47,930 bases of DNA from Bacillota bacterium (GTDB taxonomy: Bacteria > Bacillota > Clostridia > Lachnospirales > Lachnospiraceae). The position numbers and the translations under genes were made by a program. The stretch is taken from NCBI GenBank assembly GCA_023420935.1, contig JAEZUR010000144.1, positions 1 to 47,930 of the forward strand. Reading direction: 5' to 3'. Under the pieces are notes generated by a model. It saw nothing but the letters and a program-made list of their open reading frames with translations. It made no database searches and was not told where the DNA came from. Below are positions 16,543-26,173 of the stretch, piece after piece. Each line of letters opens with the position of its first letter. Within the stretch, counting starts at the first letter, position 1.

Positions 16543-17772
16543 ATGAAATTAATAATCGAAGTTTGGAAAAAATTAGGGTTAGTTCAAAAGATTTTGATTG
16601 GTATGGTAATTGGTCTTATTTTGGGGTTACTTATACCACAGGTTACTGTAATTGGGATATTAGGTAACTTGTTTGTTGGTGCTTTAAAAGCAATTGCACC
16701 GATTTTAGTATTCTTTTTGGTAATGTCATCTCTTGCTAATGCAAAATCCGGTAGTGGAAGTAATATGAAAAGTGTTATTCTACTATATGCGGCTGGAACA
16801 CTTGCTTCTGCATTTGTAGCAGTGTTAGTAAATAGTCTTTTTCCTGTTACGTTTAAATTGAGTTCAGAATTGGAAGTATCAGGAATGGAAGTCACATCGG
16901 GAATTGGAGAAGTAATAAAAACTCTTCTTATGAATATAGTTTCTAATCCGATTGCAGCATTATATAATGCAAATTATATTGGAATACTTGCTGGTGCAAT
17001 TATTTTAGGTATGGCGTTTAAACATGCTTCAGAGGGTACAAAGACAATGCTAGGAGATATATCCGATGCGGTGTCACAAGTTGTAAAGTGGGTAATCAAC
17101 TGCGCGCCCTTTGGTATTCTTGGTCTTGTATTTACAACGATTTCTGAAACTGGTATCGAAGGATTTGCAACCTATGGAAAGGTATTAATCGTGTTAGTGG
17201 GTTGTATGTTTGGAGTTGCTTTACTCTTGAATCCTCTTATTGTATTTTTGACAATTAAACAAAATCCATATCCGTTGGTATTTAAATGTTTGAAAGATAG
17301 TGGAATTACAGCATTTTTCACAAGAAGTTCTGCAGCCAATATACCGGTCAATATGGAATTGTGTAAATCTCTTGGATTAGATGAGGACAACTATTCCGTT
17401 AGTATCCCATTGGGTGCTACCGTAAATATGGCTGGTGCAGCGATTACAATTACTACATTATCACTTACCGCAGTGCATACCCTTGGTATAGCAGTGGATA
17501 TTCCAACCATGTTAATACTTAGTGTTCTTGCCAGTGTATCAGCGGCTGGTGCTTCCGGTGTAGCTGGAGGATCTCTATTGTTAATACCACTAGCATGTAG
17601 CTTATTTGGAATATCAAACGATATTGCAATGCAAGTAGTAGGAATTGGTTTTATCATTGGAGTAATTCAAGATTCATGTGAAACTGCGTTAAACTCATCC
17701 ACAGATGCTTTATTTACAGCAGCCGCTGAATTTAGAATATGGAAAAAAGAAGGAAAAACTTTACCGTTATAA
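16543..17772 (+). CDS. sstT: Sodium/serine-threonine symporter SstT
   Basis: A 409-residue dicarboxylate/amino acid:cation symporter (DAACS) with eight membrane segments and two re-entrant loops. The conserved substrate/ion region FFTRSSAANIPVNMELCKSLGL is followed by SIPLGATVNMAGAAITIT and AAGASGVAGGSLLLIPLA. These match SstT rather than the glutamate carriers. It imports serine and threonine with sodium. GGAGG lies six bases before ATG 16543. It is monocistronic, with its own promoter and a strong terminator. Confidence 0.92.
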   Translation: MKLIIEVWKKLGLVQKILIGMVIGLILGLLIPQVTVIGILGNLFVGALKAIAPILVFFLVMSSLANAKSGSGSNMKSVILLYAAGTLASAFVAVLVNSLFPVTFKLSSELEVSGMEVTSGIGEVIKTLLMNIVSNPIAALYNANYIGILAGAIILGMAFKHASEGTKTMLGDISDAVSQVVKWVINCAPFGILGLVFTTISETGIEGFATYGKVLIVLVGCMFGVALLLNPLIVFLTIKQNPYPLVFKCLKDSGITAFFTRSSAANIPVNMELCKSLGLDEDNYSVSIPLGATVNMAGAAITITTLSLTAVHTLGIAVDIPTMLILSVLASVSAAGASGVAGGSLLLIPLACSLFGISNDIAMQVVGIGFIIGVIQDSCETALNSSTDALFTAAAEFRIWKKEGKTLPL

Positions 17773-17836
17773 TTGAAACGCTGCAGTGATAATGGCGCTT
17801 ACTTATTTGTATCGTTAAAATATTCCTAATTATTAT

Positions 17837-17873
17837 GCTCCTTTATCTGTTTAGAAGATAAAGGAGCTTTTTT
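17837..17873 (+). terminator. Intrinsic terminator of sstT
   Basis: A 12-bp perfect stem GCTCCTTTATCT (17837-17848) with AGATAAAGGAGC (17856-17867), then TTTTTT. Confidence 0.92.
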
Positions 17874-17891
17874 ATACATATAAATTGTGCG

Positions 17892-17970
17892 TTTACAATG
17901 TTAAGAAAATGTTAAGATTAAAAAGTATCTATAATTAACAATTTCTTAACATTGTAAAGTGTGTTATAAT
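17892..17970 (+). promoter_or_regulatory. Inverted Pho-box-like sites and -10 of the Na/Pi cotransporter gene
   Basis: The plus strand has TTAACA-N5-TTAACA (17935-17940, 17946-17951), the 11-bp-periodic PhoP box seen in Bacillus. A -10 TATAAT follows at 17965-17970. The minus strand carries the same arrangement over 17892-17917. A 14-bp perfect inverted repeat joins the two (17892-17905 with 17945-17958). No good -35 is present, as in activator-dependent promoters. Control by phosphate limitation is inference from the motif and the gene product. Confidence 0.65.
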
Positions 17971-18022
17971 AGGTTTGTCTGTATAATTTTAGATGAATTT
18001 GTAGAACTAGAGGAGAAGTGAA

Positions 18023-19795
18023 ATGAGTTTTTTTAATGTAGTAACATTAATAGGTGGCTTAGCATTATTCTTGTATGGTATGAATGCTATGGGAGAAGGT
18101 TTAGAGAAGACTTCAGGTGGTAAGCTAGAAAAGATTCTTGAAAATCTGACATCTAATCCGTTAAAAGCAGTATTATTAGGAACAATTGTAACAGCTGTTA
18201 TTCAGTCTTCATCTGCGACAACCGTTATGGTTGTAGGATTTGTTAATTCAGGGATTATGAGATTAACACAGGCAGTTGGAATTATAATGGGTGCTAATAT
18301 TGGTACAACAGTTACATCCTGGATTTTAAGTCTATCTGGTATTGAAAGTAGTAATTTCTTTATTCAAATGTTAAAACCTACTACTTTTTCACCAATTTTA
18401 GCGATGATAGGCGTTGTTTTTCTATTATTTACGAAAAGCGAAAAGAAGAAAAATGTTGGAACAATCATGGTTGGTTTTGCAATTTTAATGGTTGGTATGG
18501 AAACGATGAGTGGTGCTGTGAAACCATTAGCAAATGTTCCTGAGTTTACCAACATTTTAACTATGTTTTCTCAACCTTTATTAGGAATGTTAGCAGGCGC
18601 TGTGTTAACTGCAATTATTCAAAGTTCTTCCGCATCCGTTGGTATACTACAAGCTTTATGTATGACAGGATCCGTAAGTTTTGGTACGGCAATACCGATT
18701 ATTATGGGACAGAACATTGGTACATGTATTACAGCAATACTTTCATCTATTGGTGCAAATAAGAATGCAAAAAGAGCAGCATTAATCCATTTATATTTTA
18801 ATATAATTGGAACAACCTTGTTTATGATTGTATTTTATACTTTAAATATGTTTGTACACTTCGCATTTTTAGACGATATAGCAAATCCAGCAGGTATTGC
18901 CATTGTACACAGTTTATTTAATATTTCAGCAACCCTAGTATTATTACCATTTTCAAAATTATTGGTTAAATTGGCATACTTATCATTGCCTGAACAGAAA
19001 CAAGAAGTGGCAGATCTGAATGACAATGACTTTAAACTTTTAGATGTCCGTTTCTTAGATAAAACATCATTTGCAACAGAGCAGTGTAGAAATGTTACAT
19101 CCAATATGGCTGAGTTAACAAAAAAATCATTATTTAAGGCAATCGGATTATTAGAAGTTTATGATGAGAAGGTCGCTAATGAGATTCGTGAGATGGAAAA
19201 TAAAGTGGACAAGTACGAAGATGAACTCGGATCTTATCTCGTTAAATTAAGTAGTAAAAGTCTCTCGGAAAAAGAGTCAAGAACCATATCTATTTTATTG
19301 CATTGTATTGGCGATTTTGAGCGTATATCCGACCATGCAATTAATATCATGGAAGCTGCCAAAGAGATGCATGATAAGAAAATGAATTTTTCAGAAGAAG
19401 CTTGGAAAGAAATCACTGTTTTTTCCGATGCAATCAAAGAAATTGTAACTACGTCCATTCAAGTGTTCGAGACAGAAAATATTGCCCTTGCAACTACAGT
19501 TGAGCCATTGGAAGATGTAATTGATAGTTTAAATGAAAGTTTGAAAAAGCGACATATTAAACGTCTTACTTCTGGAAAATGTACCATTGAACTAGGTTTT
19601 GTTTTATCTGACTTAATTAATAATTATGAAAGAGTTTCAGATCATTGCTCTAACATTGCATTATGGGTACTTCAGTCAAAAGAAAATGGATTAGAGACTC
19701 ACGAATATATAGATAAGATAAAGCATGAAGAAAATGACGAATTTAAAGCACAATATAAACAATTTAAAGACAAATATTTATTACCAAAATATTAG
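18023..19795 (+). CDS. Na+/phosphate cotransporter with PhoU-like C-terminal domain (NptA-type)
   Basis: A 590-residue protein. The two inverted Na/Pi-cotransporter repeats each carry the QSSSA motif (Q61 in QSSSATTVMVVG; Q200 in QSSSASVGIL). About eight to nine membrane segments run up to residue 330. The last 240 or so residues are a cytosolic helical PhoU-like domain (LLHCIGDFERISDHAINIMEAA; LSDLINNYERVSDHCSNIALWVL) whose repeated E/D-R-x-x-DH motifs bind metal in PhoU. It takes up phosphate with sodium, and the PhoU part probably senses phosphate status. The upstream inverted Pho-box-like sites agree with phosphate control. The RBS GAGGAGAAG precedes ATG 18023. Confidence 0.92.
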   Translation: MSFFNVVTLIGGLALFLYGMNAMGEGLEKTSGGKLEKILENLTSNPLKAVLLGTIVTAVIQSSSATTVMVVGFVNSGIMRLTQAVGIIMGANIGTTVTSWILSLSGIESSNFFIQMLKPTTFSPILAMIGVVFLLFTKSEKKKNVGTIMVGFAILMVGMETMSGAVKPLANVPEFTNILTMFSQPLLGMLAGAVLTAIIQSSSASVGILQALCMTGSVSFGTAIPIIMGQNIGTCITAILSSIGANKNAKRAALIHLYFNIIGTTLFMIVFYTLNMFVHFAFLDDIANPAGIAIVHSLFNISATLVLLPFSKLLVKLAYLSLPEQKQEVADLNDNDFKLLDVRFLDKTSFATEQCRNVTSNMAELTKKSLFKAIGLLEVYDEKVANEIREMENKVDKYEDELGSYLVKLSSKSLSEKESRTISILLHCIGDFERISDHAINIMEAAKEMHDKKMNFSEEAWKEITVFSDAIKEIVTTSIQVFETENIALATTVEPLEDVIDSLNESLKKRHIKRLTSGKCTIELGFVLSDLINNYERVSDHCSNIALWVLQSKENGLETHEYIDKIKHEENDEFKAQYKQFKDKYLLPKY

Positions 19796-19840
19796 TTGTT
19801 AGATAATTAATAAATTAATATGTGATAAATTGTTCTAATA

Positions 19841-19872
19841 TAAAAATAGGCGCTGGAAGATTCCAGCGCCTA
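19841..19872 (-). terminator. Terminator of the zinc-ribbon gene
   Basis: A 12-bp perfect stem TAGGCGCTGGAA (19847-19858) with TTCCAGCGCCTA (19861-19872). On the minus strand it is followed by a T-rich stretch, so it best serves the minus-strand gene. It also lies after the convergent cotransporter gene. Confidence 0.8.
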
Positions 19873-19920
19873 AATCATATTCTTGGTATATAATTATGAT
19901 TCAAACTTATTTTATTTCTC

Positions 19921-20919
19921 TTAAAATCTCTCGTTATAAAATTCTTCGATCAGTTGATCTATATAAGATTCATCTAATTCTCCGAATTCACCAACAATGT
20001 ATTCCTTCATACGTTCCGTCTTATTAAAGAAATTAACTTCATCAGAAAGACTATCATCGTGAATGGTCTGTAGTAATTCTTCTGTGATGTTAGCTTCTAG
20101 AAAACGGTTAATTTCGGTGGTCATCATATCTTCTTCACCAATCTCAGTTTTAACAACTGTTGATTTTTTATGAGAGGAGATACCAACTACGATAAACCCA
20201 ATTACCATTCCTGTCATAATAATCAGCGATAAGGGATTTCCTAAAATACTAAGTGGTGTAAGGATGTTTAAGATTACAAATATAAGACCAGCAATACCGA
20301 AACCAATAAAGGTATAAGATGTAAACTTTAAGTCGTTGTATTGATCTTGTTTTTTTACATAGGTTGAGCTTGCATTGGTTCTTAAATTTATTGTCTTTTC
20401 TAGAAGAATTTCTTCCTGTTCCGCTGGTTGTTCTGATAGCGTTTCTTGTGATTCCTCCATGTTTTCTACATCTACAACATCACTAGGATTTTCCATAGAT
20501 GTATGGATAGAAGAGTCATCTAAAGATTCATCCAGTTCATCCACTAGGTCAAGATTAGGCTCTAAAATAGCTTCTTCCTGTAGTTCTATCTCAGATGTAA
20601 GTTTATCTTTCTCTTTTAATCTATTTTCTTGTTCAACAAGATAAAAAGCCTGAAATAGTTTTTTTGTCTGTTTTTCTTCTTCCTTGGCAACTGATACAGT
20701 CCAAACGTTTTCTTCTTCATTAAATTCTTTAATCGCAGTTTTTACATTAGAGTAATCCAAGAAATCCAAAAGACGAGTGGCCACTTCCTCTTTTTCCATA
20801 GAACCTAAAGGAATCAGTTCCACTTCTTTTGATAATTCCTCCACAAGCTGCGCGCCACAATCTGCACAAACAGTAATGCCTTCTCTGTATTCCATTTTAC
20901 ATTTTTCACACCATGCCAT
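19921..20919 (-). CDS. Zinc-ribbon membrane protein of unknown function
   Basis: A 332-residue protein. It begins with a zinc ribbon (CEKCKMEYREGITVCADCG, two CxxC knuckles). A DUF2007-like signal-transducing segment follows (about 30-95; VELIPLGSMEKEEVATRLLDFL). Next come a strongly acidic, probably disordered stretch (about 105-175) and two adjacent membrane segments (about 200-245). An acidic cytosolic tail ends the protein. I do not know a function. The layout, a zinc ribbon plus a tail on both sides of a hairpin anchor, suggests a membrane-associated sensor or assembly factor. It lies downstream of tyrS on the same strand, 73 bases away, and may be co-transcribed. Confidence 0.7.
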   Translation of the reverse strand: MAWCEKCKMEYREGITVCADCGAQLVEELSKEVELIPLGSMEKEEVATRLLDFLDYSNVKTAIKEFNEEENVWTVSVAKEEEKQTKKLFQAFYLVEQENRLKEKDKLTSEIELQEEAILEPNLDLVDELDESLDDSSIHTSMENPSDVVDVENMEESQETLSEQPAEQEEILLEKTINLRTNASSTYVKKQDQYNDLKFTSYTFIGFGIAGLIFVILNILTPLSILGNPLSLIIMTGMVIGFIVVGISSHKKSTVVKTEIGEEDMMTTEINRFLEANITEELLQTIHDDSLSDEVNFFNKTERMKEYIVGEFGELDESYIDQLIEEFYNERF

Positions 20920-20991
20920 AACTTATCACCCCTCAATTATTTTTTAAATGGGCGCCCTAACAGCGCCCAAAAATGTTTTATCTATTTAACC

Positions 20992-22227
20992 TTATTCCTG
21001 TACTTTAAAAAGATGATAAGCTTTTTTGCCTTTTTTTACAAGTAAGACACCATCTGCATTAAAGTCATTAGAAGTGAATTTGCGATCGAATTCGTCACAT
21101 TTTATGTCATTGACAGAAACTCCACCTTGTTGAATATTTCTTCTAGCATCAGATCTAGAAGATGCCATTTTAGCATCTACTAACATTGTGATTAAATCAA
21201 CGCCTTCTGCCCACTGAGTAGCAGTGTAAGCAGTAGTAGGCATATCCTCTGTTTTCATGTTTCCACCAAACAATGCACGAGCAGCTTCTTGTGCTTTGAC
21301 AGCTTCTTCTTCTCCATGAACAATCTTTGTAATCTCAAATGCAAGCACTTCTTTTGCTGTATTAATCTCAGCATCTTTAAGAGCGCCAAGACGTCTTACT
21401 TCATCCATAGGAAGGAAAGTAAGAAGACCAAGACATTCTTCCACTTTAACATCTTCAATGTTTCTCCAGTATTGATAGAACTCATAAGGAGATGTCTTGT
21501 CCGGATTCAACCATACAGCACCTTTCATGGTTTTACCCATTTTGATACCTTCGCTAGTAGTTAATAATTTAAAGGTCAATCCGTATGCTGGTTTACCCTC
21601 TTTACGTCTGATTAGGTCAACACCACCAAGGATATTGGACCATTGATCATTACCACCTAACTGCATGGTACAATCATATAATTTATTTAATTTCCAGAAG
21701 TCATAAGACTGCATTAACATGTAGTTGAATTCGAAGAAGGTAAGTCCTTTTTCCATTCTTTGTTTATAACATTCTGCAGTTAACATTTTATTTACAGAGA
21801 AATGGATACCAATTTCTCTTAAGAATTCCACATAATTTAATTCCAATAACCAATCTGCATTGTTAGCGATAATAGCATTATCATTATCAAAATCAATGTA
21901 TTTGGATAACTGTTTATAGAAGCAATCCGCATTATGCTGAATCGTTTCTTTGGTCATTATAGTTCTCATATCGGATTTACCAGTTGGATCACCTATCATA
22001 GTAGTACCACCACCTAACAGAGCGATAGGGCGGTGACCAGCACGTTGCATATGCATCATAGCCATTACAGTAAGAAAATGACCTGCTGTTAAACTATCTG
22101 CAGTTGCATCAAATCCTATATAAAAGGTAACCTTCTCCTTACCCAATAATTCTTTAATTTCATTTTCATGTGTTGTTTGTTCAATGAATCCACGTTCTAA
22201 TAAAATATCATATACATTTGTAGACAT
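20992..22227 (-). CDS. tyrS: Tyrosyl-tRNA synthetase
   Basis: A 411-residue class I synthetase that charges tRNA-Tyr. The nucleotide-binding signature is FDATADSLTAGH (39-50), where the usual HIGH is TAGH. The tyrosine-pocket motif is MLMQSYDFW and QLGGNDQWSNI. The KMSKS loop is KMGKT (229-233). The C-terminal S4 RNA-binding domain (about 345-411) includes SRSDARRNIQQGGVSVN. The ATG at 22227 follows AGGAGGAAAG. No T-box is visible in the 94-base gap upstream, unlike many Firmicute tyrS genes, so control is probably from the upstream SDR promoter or a promoter in the short gap. Confidence 0.95.
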   Translation of the reverse strand: MSTNVYDILLERGFIEQTTHENEIKELLGKEKVTFYIGFDATADSLTAGHFLTVMAMMHMQRAGHRPIALLGGGTTMIGDPTGKSDMRTIMTKETIQHNADCFYKQLSKYIDFDNDNAIIANNADWLLELNYVEFLREIGIHFSVNKMLTAECYKQRMEKGLTFFEFNYMLMQSYDFWKLNKLYDCTMQLGGNDQWSNILGGVDLIRRKEGKPAYGLTFKLLTTSEGIKMGKTMKGAVWLNPDKTSPYEFYQYWRNIEDVKVEECLGLLTFLPMDEVRRLGALKDAEINTAKEVLAFEITKIVHGEEEAVKAQEAARALFGGNMKTEDMPTTAYTATQWAEGVDLITMLVDAKMASSRSDARRNIQQGGVSVNDIKCDEFDRKFTSNDFNADGVLLVKKGKKAYHLFKVQE

Positions 22228-22321
22228 TTTCTTTCCTCCTATTAAAAGTTATGACCGTCCATTATTTGGTCATAGTTCCTTGATATCGTAACATAACGAA
22301 AGAGGAAATTCAAGGACCGTT

Positions 22322-23341
22322 TTATTCATACTTATACATTTTGGCAGTCGCTTCTTCGAATGTTTCTATCATATCATCACACCAGGTATCAAATTCTGAG
22401 TCAGCCTTTTGTAGTTCCTCCTGGCTTAAAATATACTCAATTGCTCGACGAACACCTTGATCAAACCGTACGGTAGCAGTAAAGTCAGGGACAGCTCGTT
22501 TGATTTTGGCGTTATCAAAGATAACAGAATGGGCTTTATCACCTAATAAACCACCTTCTAAATCTTCATAATGTTTTGCTAATACATCAGATGGGATATG
22601 AACGATATCAGGCTTCACGCCAAGTGCATCTCCAATAATTTCGTAGATCTGATTCCATGTAAGACTTTCATCACTGGTAATATGATAAGTTTCCCCGATT
22701 GCATGGGAATTACCCATAATGCCAACAAATGCTTTGGCAAAATCAGTGTTATGAGTTAGTGTCCATAATGAATTACCATCGCCATGAACAATTACTTTTT
22801 TCCCTTTTAAGATACGATTTAGGACAGAATAGGAACCGTTTTTGCCATGTACAGCAACTGGAACCGAACGATCACCATAGGTATGACTTGGTCTGATAAT
22901 GGTAATTGGAAAACCAGATTCTCTATATTTCTTCATTAAGAATTCTTCACAAGCAATCTTATTACGTGAATATTCCCAGAATGGATTGGCTAACGGTGTA
23001 CTTTCAGTAATCACTGGACTGGATAACGGTTTTTGATAAGCAGATGCGGAGCTTATGAAAATATATTGTTTTGTCTTATCTTTAAATAAGCGATAATCGC
23101 GTTCTACAGCAGTAGTGTCAAAGGCAATGAACTCAGCAACCACATCAAATGTCATATCTTTGATTTTTTCCATGACTTCTGCTTCATTATAAATGTTTGC
23201 TGTGATCTGTTTGGCGCCTTTTGGTATTAGATCGGAATGACTTCCTCTATTTAACAGATATAATTCTATTCCTTTTTCCACTGCTAAGGCTGAAATAGCT
23301 GTGCTAATTGTTCCGGTTCCTCCAATAAATAATACTTTCAT
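22322..23341 (-). CDS. NAD-dependent epimerase/dehydratase-like SDR protein
   Basis: A 339-residue extended short-chain dehydrogenase/reductase-type protein. The Rossmann motif is KVLFIGGTGTIS at the N-terminus, then FISSASAYQKP, a YSRNKIACEEFL segment holding the YxxxK catalytic pair, and RPSHTYGD. Such proteins change nucleotide sugars or, in the CSP41-like branch, bind RNA; the substrate is unknown. Two ATGs compete. GAAAGG abuts the one at 23350 but lies nine bases before 23341, so 23341 is preferred. The downstream neighbour is tyrS, and the link looks accidental. Confidence 0.8.
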   Translation of the reverse strand: MKVLFIGGTGTISTAISALAVEKGIELYLLNRGSHSDLIPKGAKQITANIYNEAEVMEKIKDMTFDVVAEFIAFDTTAVERDYRLFKDKTKQYIFISSASAYQKPLSSPVITESTPLANPFWEYSRNKIACEEFLMKKYRESGFPITIIRPSHTYGDRSVPVAVHGKNGSYSVLNRILKGKKVIVHGDGNSLWTLTHNTDFAKAFVGIMGNSHAIGETYHITSDESLTWNQIYEIIGDALGVKPDIVHIPSDVLAKHYEDLEGGLLGDKAHSVIFDNAKIKRAVPDFTATVRFDQGVRRAIEYILSQEELQKADSEFDTWCDDMIETFEEATAKMYKYE

Positions 23342-23389
23342 ATAAATCATCCTTTCTATTTGTGGTTATAATTCGTTTGAATGGGGGGT

Positions 23390-23623
23390 CATAAGTCTAA
23401 TGCAAGTTATGTTCATGAATGTGATTACAAATAGATTCATTTGGTCGCCTTACCTTCCTAGGCATATTTGCTTTTGAGCCTCAGGACGTGGTAAAAATGA
23501 CGCATAAGCAGGCGTCTTTTTTACCTGAGTCTCAAGACAAATATATACGCCGTCGTCAGCCGGTCTAACCAAGCTGAATCTATTTGTAATCACATTCATG
23601 CATTCAGGTTGTAGAGACTTATG
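23390..23623. repeat. Large structured palindromic element, copy B (inverted relative to copy A)
   Basis: The termini CATAAGTC (23390-23397) and GACTTATG (23616-23623) are identical to copy A. The perfect main arm is 26 bp (23414-23439 with 23575-23600) and is unrelated in sequence to the arm of copy A. The cores read in reverse: GCCTTACCTTCC (23447-23458) and CAGCCGGTCTA (23557-23567). The inner part contains another long hairpin around 23480-23535. It lies between divergent genes. The remaining gap to 23849 shows only AT-rich sequence. Confidence 0.8.
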
Positions 23624-23849
23624 ACATCTAAAACTTTACATTCATAGATATTTCTATAGCATATAATTATCATAGTACAGAATTACGTACTAGTCGATAT
23701 GTTTATTTATATATTTTTTGTATTATCTTTGTTTTCGAACCTATGCTTGTTTGAAGTTGGCATAATGAAATTCTTTTTCTTATATAATAGTAGTGAATAG
23801 AGGAACAGTTGAAGTAAATGAATAATTATGAAAGGACGTGGGTTGTTTT

Positions 23850-24209
23850 ATGCAGGGTAGTGTGGATGAAAGATTGAGAAGAGCTGATATGATTAAGCAG
23901 GCGAGAGAAAGTTTTAATCATCATGCGAATCATAGTGCTAGTCAGAGTAAATTTAATGTGGCAGTAAGTGAGAATATAGAGACGGAGGTTACTTATAAGT
24001 GGAAGTCATTTATGGTACGTACAATTATTGGAGCTATTTTGTTCTTATTTGTTCTTTGTGTGGATCAAATGTCCATTTCTTATAATGATCTTAAGAGTAG
24101 TTCTATAAAGGAGATTATTGAGACGAACCAGACTGTTGAGACTATTCAGGAATCAACTGCCAATTTTGCGAAGGAAAAAATAATTCCCGTTTTCCATAGA
24201 CTTTGGTAA
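23850..24209 (+). CDS. Small single-pass membrane protein, unknown
   Basis: About 119 residues: a charged, Asn/His-rich cytosolic N-terminus (MQGSVDERLRRADMIKQARES), one membrane segment (TIIGAILFLFVLCV, about residues 56-72), and a short extracellular tail ending VFHRLW. I do not recognise it. ATG 23850 is preferred to GTG 23838, which lies too close to AAAGGA, though the spacing to 23850 is long. It precedes the radical-SAM gene by 92 bases on the same strand. Confidence 0.55.
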   Translation: MQGSVDERLRRADMIKQARESFNHHANHSASQSKFNVAVSENIETEVTYKWKSFMVRTIIGAILFLFVLCVDQMSISYNDLKSSSIKEIIETNQTVETIQESTANFAKEKIIPVFHRLW

Positions 24210-24301
24210 TCGGATTGTGTTATAATTTCAGACGATAAAGGTAGATAATTAGCATAATAAAAGAGGTTTTTAAGGATAACCCTTTTAACATAGGAGAATT
24301 T

Positions 24302-26173
24302 ATGAGAAAATTAGCACTATCCGATGAAGTATTATTAACCATAGAAAAACCTGCTAGATACATTGGCGGAGAGATTAACATGGCAGTGAAAGACCCATCT
24401 AAAGTAGATGTACGTTTTTGTATGTGCTTTCCAGATGTGTATGAGATAGGTATGTCTCATTTGGGTATTCAGATTTTATATGATATGTTTAATCGAAGAG
24501 AAGATACTTACTGTGAACGAGTATATTCTCCTTGGGTGGATTTAGACAAGGTGTTAAGAGAAACCAAGACGCCATTATTTGCATTGGAATCACAGGATCC
24601 AATTAAAGACTTTGATTTTCTTGGTATTACGTTACAATATGAAATGTGTTATACCAACATCTTGCAAATACTTGATTTGTCAGGGATTCCGATATACTCC
24701 AAAGAAAGAACACAGGATGACCCTATCGTAATTGGTGGAGGGCCATGTTCCTATAATCCAGAACCAATCGCTGACTTTTTTGATTTGATCTACATTGGTG
24801 AAGGTGAAACAGTGTATTCCCAGTTACTGGACGCTTATAAAGAAAACAAGAAAAAGAATGGTTCCAGAACTGAATTTCTAGAAATGGCTGCCCAGATCGA
24901 GGGAATTTATGTTCCTTCTTTTTATGATGTTACTTATAAGGAAGATAACACAATTGCTTCCTTTACAAAAAATAATGAGCATGCCAAAGATTCTATCAAT
25001 AAGCAAGTGGAGATGGAATTAAGCAATACTTTTTATCCGGACAAGCCATTGGTTCCTTATATTAAGGTGACACAAGATAGGGTTGTTTTAGAGATTCAAA
25101 GAGGTTGTACAAGAGGGTGTAGATTCTGTCAAGCAGGAATGATCTATCGCCCAATACGTGAGCGTGACCTAGAATTTTTAAAAGAACAGGCATATAAGAT
25201 GCTTCGTGCTACCGGACATGAGGAGATATCCCTCAGTTCTTTAAGCTCCAGTGATTATACGTATCTTCAAGAATTAGTGTACTTTTTAATCGAAGAATTC
25301 AGAAAAGATGGAGTGAATATTTCCTTACCTTCTCTTCGTATTGATGCCTTTGCGTTGGATGTAATGAGCAAAGTGCAGGATGTAAGAAAAAGTAGCTTAA
25401 CATTTGCTCCAGAAGCTGGTTCACAGCGACTTCGTGATGTAATTAATAAAGGATTAACAGAAGAAATCATATTAAAAGGCGCTATGGATGCATTTCAGAG
25501 TGGATGGAACCGAGTAAAACTATATTTTATGCTGGGCCTTCCAACGGAGACAGAAGAGGATATTGAAGGAATTGCAGTATTATCTGACAAAATAGCAAGA
25601 GAATATTATACCATTCCGAAACAAGAGCGTAATGGAAAAGTTAATATAGTTTCAAGTACCTCATTCTTTGTTCCAAAACCATTTACTCCATTTCAATGGT
25701 CTAGAATGGCTACTAGTGAAGAATTTTTAGATAAACAAAGATTCCTTCACCACAAAATGAAAGAACAGCTTAATTATAAGAGCATTAAATATAACTGGCA
25801 TGAAGCAGAACTGACCATGTTAGAAGGAGTTTTTGCTAGAGGCGATCGTAAAATTAGTAAAGTAATTTATGATGCTTACCAGTCAGGATGTCTATATGAT
25901 TCCTGGTCTGAACACTTCCATTACAATAAATGGATGGAAGCATTTGAACAAAATGAAATTGATCCGTTCTTTTACACCAGTAGAGAGCGTGATTTTGATG
26001 AAGTTTTACCATGGGATTACATTGACGTGGGAGTAACAAAGCAATTCTTAATACGTGAATATGAGAATGCCAAGTCTGCTACAGTGACGCCAAACTGCAG
26101 ACAGAATTGCAGTGGATGTGGTGCAGCTTCGTTTGGTGGCGGTGTTTGTTTTGAAGAAAGAGGTGCACAGTAG
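24302..26173 (+). CDS. TIGR03960-family radical SAM protein
   Basis: A 623-residue protein with an N-terminal B12-binding-like domain (CMCFPDVYEIGMSHLGIQIL; GGGPCSYNPEPIADFFDLIYIGEGE). The radical-SAM domain has RGCTRGCRFCQAG (C269, C273, C276). A Cys-rich tail, NCRQNCSGCGAAS, may hold a further cluster. The reaction is unproven. The pairing with the next gene and with rng, rplU and rpmA is widely conserved in Clostridia and suggests a tRNA- or ribosome-related modification. An extended -10 (TGTTATAAT, ending 24226) upstream may start this operon. The last base of its stop is shared with the next start. Confidence 0.9.
   Translation: MRKLALSDEVLLTIEKPARYIGGEINMAVKDPSKVDVRFCMCFPDVYEIGMSHLGIQILYDMFNRREDTYCERVYSPWVDLDKVLRETKTPLFALESQDPIKDFDFLGITLQYEMCYTNILQILDLSGIPIYSKERTQDDPIVIGGGPCSYNPEPIADFFDLIYIGEGETVYSQLLDAYKENKKKNGSRTEFLEMAAQIEGIYVPSFYDVTYKEDNTIASFTKNNEHAKDSINKQVEMELSNTFYPDKPLVPYIKVTQDRVVLEIQRGCTRGCRFCQAGMIYRPIRERDLEFLKEQAYKMLRATGHEEISLSSLSSSDYTYLQELVYFLIEEFRKDGVNISLPSLRIDAFALDVMSKVQDVRKSSLTFAPEAGSQRLRDVINKGLTEEIILKGAMDAFQSGWNRVKLYFMLGLPTETEEDIEGIAVLSDKIAREYYTIPKQERNGKVNIVSSTSFFVPKPFTPFQWSRMATSEEFLDKQRFLHHKMKEQLNYKSIKYNWHEAELTMLEGVFARGDRKISKVIYDAYQSGCLYDSWSEHFHYNKWMEAFEQNEIDPFFYTSRERDFDEVLPWDYIDVGVTKQFLIREYENAKSATVTPNCRQNCSGCGAASFGGGVCFEERGAQ

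Noticed and set aside
20992..22320. A T-box in front of tyrS
   Set aside because: The 94-base gap upstream has no GGTGG-type T-box sequence, no AGAGAG stem I motif and no terminator; only short 6-7-bp pairings are seen.
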